From an uncultured Lachnospiraceae bacterium (lineage in GTDB: Bacteria; Bacillota; Clostridia; Lachnospirales; Lachnospiraceae), in NCBI GenBank assembly GCA_910586715.1, contig CAJUJG010000026.1, positions 35,273 to 45,713 on the forward strand: a stretch of DNA of 10,441 nucleotides. Reading direction: 5' to 3'. Positions 6,899 through 10,441 of the stretch are shown piece after piece. The notes below the pieces were generated by a model. The model was given only the letters and a program-made list of their open reading frames with translations. It was not told where the DNA came from and ran no database searches. Both the position numbers and the translations under genes were made by a program. Position 1 is the first letter of the stretch. Each line of letters starts with the position of its first letter.

Positions 6899-6901
6899 TA
6901 G

Positions 6902-6964
6902 CATGAAACTTTGATTGGTAGTTTCATGTACAAGTGAATTACAAATAAAACTATTTAATCAAGG
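6902..6964 (+). promoter_or_regulatory. Stem-loop with loop-to-ribosome-binding-site pairing (attenuator candidate)
   Basis: CATGAAACT (6902-6910) and AGTTTCATG (6920-6928) form a perfect 9-bp stem with the 9-nt loop TTGATTGGT. The loop segment TTGATT (6911-6916) is complementary to AATCAA (6957-6962), which runs into the kinase ribosome binding site AAGGAG (6961-6966). With one G-T pair the match extends to 8 bp (6909-6916 with 6957-6964) if the stem opens. No T-run follows the stem, so it is not a terminator. This supports translational rather than transcriptional control. Confidence 0.5.
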
Positions 6965-6973
6965 AGAAAAACT

Positions 6974-7618
6974 ATGAATTTTCAAGATAATGTTATTAGA
7001 GAATATTTAAAAAATGTATATTGGGTTACAGGAACACCTTGCGGAGGAAAGACAACGGTTTCAAAAGGGTTAGGGAAAAAGTATAATATCCCTGTGTACG
7101 ATATTGATGAGATGTTTCCTGTTCATCAACGTATGTCTGATGTAAAATATCAACCTTCTATGAATAAATCATTTAAGGATGCGGATGAATTTTTCGGCAG
7201 AACAATAGAAGAATATAGGGAATGGTTGATAAGCAATACAAGGGAGCAGCTTGAGTTTGTAATAATGGACTTAATTAGATTATCACAAAAAGCCCCCGTT
7301 ATTTGTGATTGCCATCTTACTCTTTCAGAGGCGGAATTGCTTACTTCTTCTCACAGAATAGTATTTATGATTAAAGAGCCGGAGAATTTAGTTAATGATT
7401 ATTGTAATAGATCAGACCATCAGGATTTTAATGATTTTATACATAGTGCAACTAATGTTGAAGTGGCAAAGGAAACATGTAGTAAAGCATTAAAAAGTTT
7501 AAATGGTAAACATTATCAAGCAATAAAGGAAAGTGGTTATTTTTGGTTAGAGCGAAGCACAAATAGAAACGTTGAAGAAACGATTGCACTTGTTGCCAAA
7601 CATTTTAATATGAAGTAA
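6974..7618 (+). CDS. P-loop NTPase/kinase of unknown substrate in AT-rich block
   Basis: This is a 214-residue soluble protein with Walker A GTPCGGKTT (residues 20-28) after the strand VYWV. A DIDEMF segment (43-48) follows where small kinases such as shikimate and gluconate kinase hold a substrate-binding Asp. The strand APVICDCHL (107-115) looks like Walker B, and a later helix-rich half contains Arg-bearing lid-like segments. It resembles the shikimate-kinase/zeta-toxin/AAA small kinase group, but the substrate is not recognisable. It is not closely similar to the kinase at 596-1105 outside the P-loop. AAGGAG (6961-6966) supports ATG 6974. Its DNA is clearly more AT-rich than the flanking housekeeping-like genes, with many TTA, AAA and AGA codons, suggesting transfer. 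The upstream leader peptide and stem-loop suggest inducible translation, as seen for antibiotic-response genes. A resistance role is only a hypothesis. Confidence 0.75.
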   Translation: MNFQDNVIREYLKNVYWVTGTPCGGKTTVSKGLGKKYNIPVYDIDEMFPVHQRMSDVKYQPSMNKSFKDADEFFGRTIEEYREWLISNTREQLEFVIMDLIRLSQKAPVICDCHLTLSEAELLTSSHRIVFMIKEPENLVNDYCNRSDHQDFNDFIHSATNVEVAKETCSKALKSLNGKHYQAIKESGYFWLERSTNRNVEETIALVAKHFNMK

Positions 7619-7690
7619 TAGAATAAAATGAATGATTGATTCAGAGAGTGGAAGATAAATTTGCAAGAAATTTATTGTTCATAAAGTAAA

Positions 7691-7702
7691 TTCAAATTTG
7701 AA
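7691..7702. promoter_or_regulatory. 12-bp palindrome before the beta-helix gene
   Basis: TTCAAATTTGAA is a perfect palindrome directly touching the ribosome binding site AAAGGAG (7701-7707) of the next gene. It could be an operator, but perfect 12-bp AT-rich palindromes also arise by chance in such sequence. Confidence 0.2.
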
Positions 7703-7719
7703 AGGAGTAAAATATAAAC

Positions 7720-8388
7720 ATGGAACAATTACAAATCGAAACCCTTTACAATTTAAACGAAACAATTGCAGCGCCGCTTTTTGACGGGGCAGCTTACCCG
7801 TGGGAGCTGCTGCCGAAAATCAGCGCATTTATTATGGAGCTTGGAAACACGCTTTCCGATGAAAAATTTGAAAAGCGCGGCGAAAACATTTGGATTGCAA
7901 AATCCGCCAAGGTAGCGCCGACGGCATGTATCAACGGTCCGTGTATTATCGACGAGGAGGCTGAAATCCGTCACTGCGCATTTATCCGCGGTAACGCGAT
8001 TGTCGGAAAGGGCGCAGTTGTCGGAAACTCCACGGAGCTCAAAAACGTGATTTTGTTCAACAAAGTACAGGTGCCGCATTACAATTACGTGGGTGACAGT
8101 ATTCTCGGTTATAAATCGCATATGGGCGCAGGCTCGATTACGTCAAACGTCAAGAGCGACAAGACGCTTGTGGTCGTAAAATCCGCATATGGCAATATCG
8201 AAACCGGTTTAAAGAAAATGGGCGCAATGCTAGGCGATAATGTTGAGGTCGGCTGCAACAGTGTCTTAAATCCCGGTACCGTCATTGGCAGAAATTCCAA
8301 TATTTATCCGACCTCAATGGTTCGCGGCTATATCGAAGCGGACAGCATTTTCAAAAAATCGGGGGAGTGCGTAAAGAAAAATGCGTAG
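7720..8388 (+). CDS. Left-handed beta-helix nucleotidyl-sugar acetyltransferase-like protein (GlmU C-terminal domain-like)
   Basis: This is a 222-residue cytosolic protein. Residues 1-50 are a short helical lead (YPWELLPKISAFIMELG). From about 58 the hexapeptide pattern of a left-handed beta-helix begins (IWIAKSAKVAPTACINGPCIIDEEAEI and so on, given in part). The stretch VPHYNYVGDSILGYKSHMG (118-136) followed by AGSIT matches the GlmU acetyltransferase segment around its catalytic His (H120 here), and later coils GDNVEVGCNSVLNPGTVIG also fit GlmU. The N-terminal uridyltransferase domain of GlmU is absent, so this is a half-size paralogue, probably an acyl- or acetyltransferase acting on a sugar nucleotide. 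Homologues are often labelled UDP-N-acetylglucosamine pyrophosphorylase, which the missing domain makes doubtful. AAAGGAG (7701-7707) precedes ATG 7720 at a rather long 12-nt spacing. It is monocistronic as far as visible. Confidence 0.82.
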   Translation: MEQLQIETLYNLNETIAAPLFDGAAYPWELLPKISAFIMELGNTLSDEKFEKRGENIWIAKSAKVAPTACINGPCIIDEEAEIRHCAFIRGNAIVGKGAVVGNSTELKNVILFNKVQVPHYNYVGDSILGYKSHMGAGSITSNVKSDKTLVVVKSAYGNIETGLKKMGAMLGDNVEVGCNSVLNPGTVIGRNSNIYPTSMVRGYIEADSIFKKSGECVKKNA

Positions 8389-8490
8389 AATTTGACAAAA
8401 ATAAACTTTTGATAATTTTTTGACAAAATTACATTTTTTAATTGCTATTTTTGTCGATTTGTGCGAAAATGAAAATGTGTGATTAACATA

Positions 8491-8540
8491 GCAAATCCCT
8501 CAATTGATTATCAAGACAAAAGGATAAGAGACGGGATTGC
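8491..8540 (+). promoter_or_regulatory. Imperfect inverted repeat enclosing an 11-bp palindrome
   Basis: GCAAATCCC (8491-8499) pairs with GGGATTGC (8533-8540) with one bulged A. It encloses the palindrome TTGATTATCAA (8504-8514). Upstream, TTTGACAAAA occurs twice (8391-8400 and 8419-8428), each containing a perfect -35-like TTGACA, but no well-spaced -10 follows. The stretch may be an RNA structure or binding region if transcription begins upstream. Confidence 0.3.
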
Positions 8541-8541
8541 G

Positions 8542-8550
8542 TGGTATAAA
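8542..8550 (+). promoter_or_regulatory. Extended -10 promoter of the Fe-S operon
   Basis: TGGTATAAA provides a TGn extended -10 motif with TATAAA. Transcription would start near 8557, at the edge of the palindrome at 8558-8576. No good -35 is visible, which extended -10 promoters tolerate. A second TATAAT at 8588-8593 is too close to the ribosome binding site to be a normal promoter. Confidence 0.4.
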
Positions 8551-8557
8551 TCCGTTA

Positions 8558-8576
8558 TTAAATGCGTCGCATTTAA
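8558..8576. promoter_or_regulatory. 19-bp perfect palindrome, candidate operator
   Basis: TTAAATGCGTCGCATTTAA is perfectly symmetric around the central T (arms of 9 bp). It lies just after the predicted extended -10 and 34 bp before the scaffold gene start. This is the placement and size of a dimeric repressor site. A redox or iron regulator would fit the Fe-S genes downstream, but the sequence does not match a site I can name. Confidence 0.5.
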
Positions 8577-8609
8577 AATATAAGTGATATAATCGAAAGG
8601 AGTTTTCAC

Positions 8610-9314
8610 ATGATTTATTCAAAGGAAATTGAAGAAATGTGTGTAGTAGCACGTGACGGTAATCATGGTTGTGCACCGATTCCAGAAGAGGCGAAATGGG
8701 TAAAGGCTAAGGAAGTAAAAGATATTTCCGGCTTTACACACGGCGTAGGCTGGTGTGCACCGCAGCAGGGTGCCTGCAAGTTGTCCCTGAACGTAAAGGA
8801 AGGTATCATCCAGGAGGCGCTGGTTGAGACAATCGGATGCTCTGGTATGACACATTCTGCAGCGATGGCAGCCGAGCTGCTTCCGGGCAGGACTGTTATG
8901 GAAGCACTGAACACAGACCTTGTGTGCGACGCAATCAACACGGCTATGAGAGAGCTGTTTTTACAGATTGTATATGGACGTTCCCAGTCCGCATTCTCCG
9001 AGGAAGGACTTCCTGTCGGCGCAGGTCTTGAGGACTTAGGAAAGGGACTCAGGAGCCAGGTTGGTACCATGTATGGTACATTGAAGAAGGGGCCTCGTTA
9101 TCTTGAGATGGCAGAGGGCTATGTCACAGGTATCGCACTTGACGCTGACGACAAGATTATCGGTTACAAGTTTGTAAGCCTTGGTAAGATGACTGACTTT
9201 ATTAAGAAGGGTGATGACCCGAATACAGCATGGGAGAAGGCTTCAGGTCAGTACGGACGTGTTGCGGATGCTGTTAAGATTATTGATCCTAGAACAGATA
9301 AGGAGGTAAAATAA
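8610..9314 (+). CDS. Iron-sulfur cluster assembly scaffold protein, NifU/IscU-like
   Basis: This 234-residue cytosolic protein is a predicted scaffold on which Fe-S clusters are built. The IscU-like core is at about 45-115: GWCAPQQGACKLSLNVKEG, then the ETIGCSGMTHSAAM segment, whose Cys77 aligns with the central IscU cysteine, then LLPGRTVMEALN (like VKGKSLDEAL in IscU) and Cys106. Other Cys are at 11, 21, 49 and 56, more than in IscU. The C-terminal part (125-234), with GTMYGTLKKGPRYLEMAEGY, is an extension not found in classical IscU. AAAGGAG (8596-8602) precedes ATG 8610 by 7 nt. It forms an operon with the GGGtGRT protein gene 2 nt downstream. The upstream region carries a palindrome that may be an operator. 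No cysteine desulfurase is visible in the window. Family identification is fairly sure; exact role is not. Confidence 0.88.
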   Translation: MIYSKEIEEMCVVARDGNHGCAPIPEEAKWVKAKEVKDISGFTHGVGWCAPQQGACKLSLNVKEGIIQEALVETIGCSGMTHSAAMAAELLPGRTVMEALNTDLVCDAINTAMRELFLQIVYGRSQSAFSEEGLPVGAGLEDLGKGLRSQVGTMYGTLKKGPRYLEMAEGYVTGIALDADDKIIGYKFVSLGKMTDFIKKGDDPNTAWEKASGQYGRVADAVKIIDPRTDKEVK

Positions 9315-9316
9315 TT

Positions 9317-10333
9317 ATGGCATTATTCGAATCCTATGAGAGAAGAATAGATAAGATTACCGAGGTTTTAAAGAGCTACGGTATCAACTCCATCGAGGAG
9401 GCAGAGAAGATTACAAAAGACGCAGGTCTTGACGTATATGATCAGGTTAAGAAGATTCAGCCAATCTGCTTTGAGAACGCTTGCTGGGCATACACGGTGG
9501 GCGCTGCAATCGCAATCAAGAAGGGCTGCAGAAGGGCTGCAGACGCAGCGGCAGCAATCGGCGAAGGCTTACAGGCATTCTGCGTACCCGGTTCCGTAGC
9601 GGACAACCGTAAGGTTGGTCTTGGACACGGTAACTTAGGAAAGATGCTCCTTGAGGAAGAGACAGAGTGTTTCTGCTTTTTGGCAGGTCATGAATCTTTT
9701 GCAGCGGCAGAGGGTGCAATCGGTATCGCCGAGAAGGCAAACAAGGTTCGTCAGAAACCGCTTCGCGTTATCTTAAACGGTCTTGGAAAAGACGCGGCAG
9801 AGATTATCGCACGTATCAACGGCTTTACCTTTGTTGAGACAGAGTATGACCCGTATACCAATACGGTTAAGGAAGTTTTCAGAAAGTCTTATTCTGACCC
9901 AAACGGACCGCGCGGCAAGGTAAACTGCTACGGTGCAAACGACGTTCAGGAAGGCGTTGCAATCATGTGGAAAGAGGGTGTTGACGTATCCATCACGGGT
10001 AACTCAACAAACCCGACAAGATTCCAGCATCCGGTTGCAGGTACATACAAGAAAGAGTGCACGGAGAAGGGCAAGAAGTATTTCTCAGTAGCGTCAGGCG
10101 GCGGTACGGGACGTACGCTTCATCCGGACAACATGGCGGCAGGACCGGCATCTTACGGTATGACGGATACTTTGGGACGTATGCATTCTGACGCACAGTT
10201 TGCAGGTTCTTCTTCCGTTCCGGCGCATGTGGAAATGATGGGCTTAATCGGCATGGGCAACAACCCGATGGTTGGCGCTACGGTTGCAGTTGCGGTTGCG
10301 ATTCAGGAAGCAGCTGATGCAGGGAAGTTCTAA
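9317..10333 (+). CDS. GGGtGRT protein, Fe-S scaffold-associated protein of unknown activity
   Basis: This 338-residue soluble protein is named after its signature GGGTGRT (residues 261-267), in a glycine-rich stretch SVASGGGTGRTLHPDN that could bind a phosphate or nucleotide. Conserved-looking Cys include 51, 56, 71, 89, 118, 120, 204 and 248; CFC at 118-120 and CFENAC at 51-56 are possible metal ligands. The N-terminus is helical and charged, and the C-terminus is rich in Gly, Ala and Val. AAGGAGG (9300-9306), inside the end of the scaffold gene, supports ATG 9317. The tight coupling to the NifU/IscU-like gene implies a shared Fe-S process (cluster building, transfer or repair), but the biochemical activity is not known to me. 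A rho-independent terminator follows, closing a two-gene operon. An exact 11-bp tandem repeat lies within its codons (9521-9542). Confidence 0.88.
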   Translation: MALFESYERRIDKITEVLKSYGINSIEEAEKITKDAGLDVYDQVKKIQPICFENACWAYTVGAAIAIKKGCRRAADAAAAIGEGLQAFCVPGSVADNRKVGLGHGNLGKMLLEEETECFCFLAGHESFAAAEGAIGIAEKANKVRQKPLRVILNGLGKDAAEIIARINGFTFVETEYDPYTNTVKEVFRKSYSDPNGPRGKVNCYGANDVQEGVAIMWKEGVDVSITGNSTNPTRFQHPVAGTYKKECTEKGKKYFSVASGGGTGRTLHPDNMAAGPASYGMTDTLGRMHSDAQFAGSSSVPAHVEMMGLIGMGNNPMVGATVAVAVAIQEAADAGKF

Positions 10334-10359
10334 ACAAAATTTAGTAAAACTAAGTATTT

Positions 10360-10393
10360 GGGGGCTTTTGGGAAATATCCAAAAGTCCCTTTT
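10360..10393 (+). terminator. Rho-independent terminator of the Fe-S operon
   Basis: GGGGCTTTTGGG (10361-10372) pairs with TCCAAAAGTCCC (10378-10389) through 12 bp including two G-T pairs. The loop is AAATA and TTTT, continuing as ATTGTT, follows. It lies 27 bp after the stop of the GGGtGRT gene. Confidence 0.9.
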
Positions 10394-10404
10394 ATTGTTA
10401 GGGC

Positions 10405-10441
10405 ATGGCCCTGTTCTCCATTGAGGAGTTTTTCGCTGATC
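10405..10441 (+). other. Right-edge stretch, possible start of another ORF
   Basis: ATG 10405 opens MALFSIEEFFAD and runs off the window. There is no ribosome binding site, and the ATG sits between the small arms AGGGC and GCCCT (10400-10412). The minus strand is open here in two of its frames: one runs from the right edge to a stop at 10331-10333, through the terminator, and another stops at 10398-10400, so a gene ending from the right cannot be excluded. I cannot assign this stretch. Confidence 0.15.

Noticed and set aside
6902..6928. Stem-loop as a rho-independent terminator
   Set aside because: The stem is AT-rich and no T-run follows; translational control is a better fit.
8588..8593. 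Perfect TATAAT just before the scaffold gene as its promoter
   Set aside because: Transcription would begin inside or next to the ribosome binding site (8596-8602); no suitable -35 lies upstream.
9521..9542. Exact 11-bp tandem repeat AAGGGCTGCAG in the GGGtGRT gene, suggesting a frameshift
   Set aside because: The reading frame stays open through it and gives a full-length protein with expected motifs on both sides. It encodes KGCRRAAD naturally, so chance codon repetition is likelier than slippage.
1..10441. CRISPR array, tRNA/rRNA genes, insertion sequence or integrase
   Set aside because: No regularly spaced repeats, no cloverleaf or rRNA-like stretches, and no transposase or recombinase motifs were seen on either strand.

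Overview
The window looks like chromosome of a Gram-positive, anaerobic Firmicute, most likely Lachnospiraceae/Clostridia. The reasons are strong AGGAGG-type ribosome binding sites, all genes on the plus strand, a long Toprim topoisomerase with C-terminal zinc repeats, and the two-gene Fe-S module (NifU/IscU-like scaffold plus GGGtGRT protein) that I associate with that group. The family assignments come from motif recognition by eye; no searches were run.

Layout: (a) 1-1105: the 3' part of aspartate-semialdehyde dehydrogenase (asd), abutted by a small P-loop kinase gene. (b) 1200-3065: three small, acidic, cytosolic-type proteins in a row. One is a SUKH/SMI1-KNR4 protein, one is DUF4303-like, and one has no assigned family. 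This resembles an orphan immunity-gene array of the kind found with polymorphic toxins, but no toxin is present here. A repeated translation-start segment and a 26-bp dyad overlapping a perfect TATAAT lie before the third gene. (c) 3272-6659: an 865-residue topoisomerase III-like protein whose Toprim motif lacks one of the usual aspartates. It is overlapped at its end by a predicted lipoprotein gene with an EF-hand-like loop. (d) 6660-7719: an AT-rich block, probably of different origin. It has a good promoter, a 10-codon leader peptide (with an R-I-R motif), a 9-bp stem-loop whose loop can pair to the ribosome binding site of the next gene, and a second P-loop kinase. This is the best candidate for an undescribed regulated system in the window. 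(e) 7720-8388: a stand-alone left-handed beta-helix protein like the acetyltransferase half of GlmU. (f) 8389-10393: a regulatory region with a 19-bp perfect palindrome, then the Fe-S scaffold/GGGtGRT operon, closed by a clear rho-independent terminator.

Working together: the last two genes are a tight operon (2-nt gap) and probably act in one Fe-S related process. The asd-kinase pair and the topoisomerase-lipoprotein pair are juxtaposed tightly enough for co-translation, but no functional link is evident. The three immunity-like genes each carry their own ribosome binding site and look like separately acquired cassettes.
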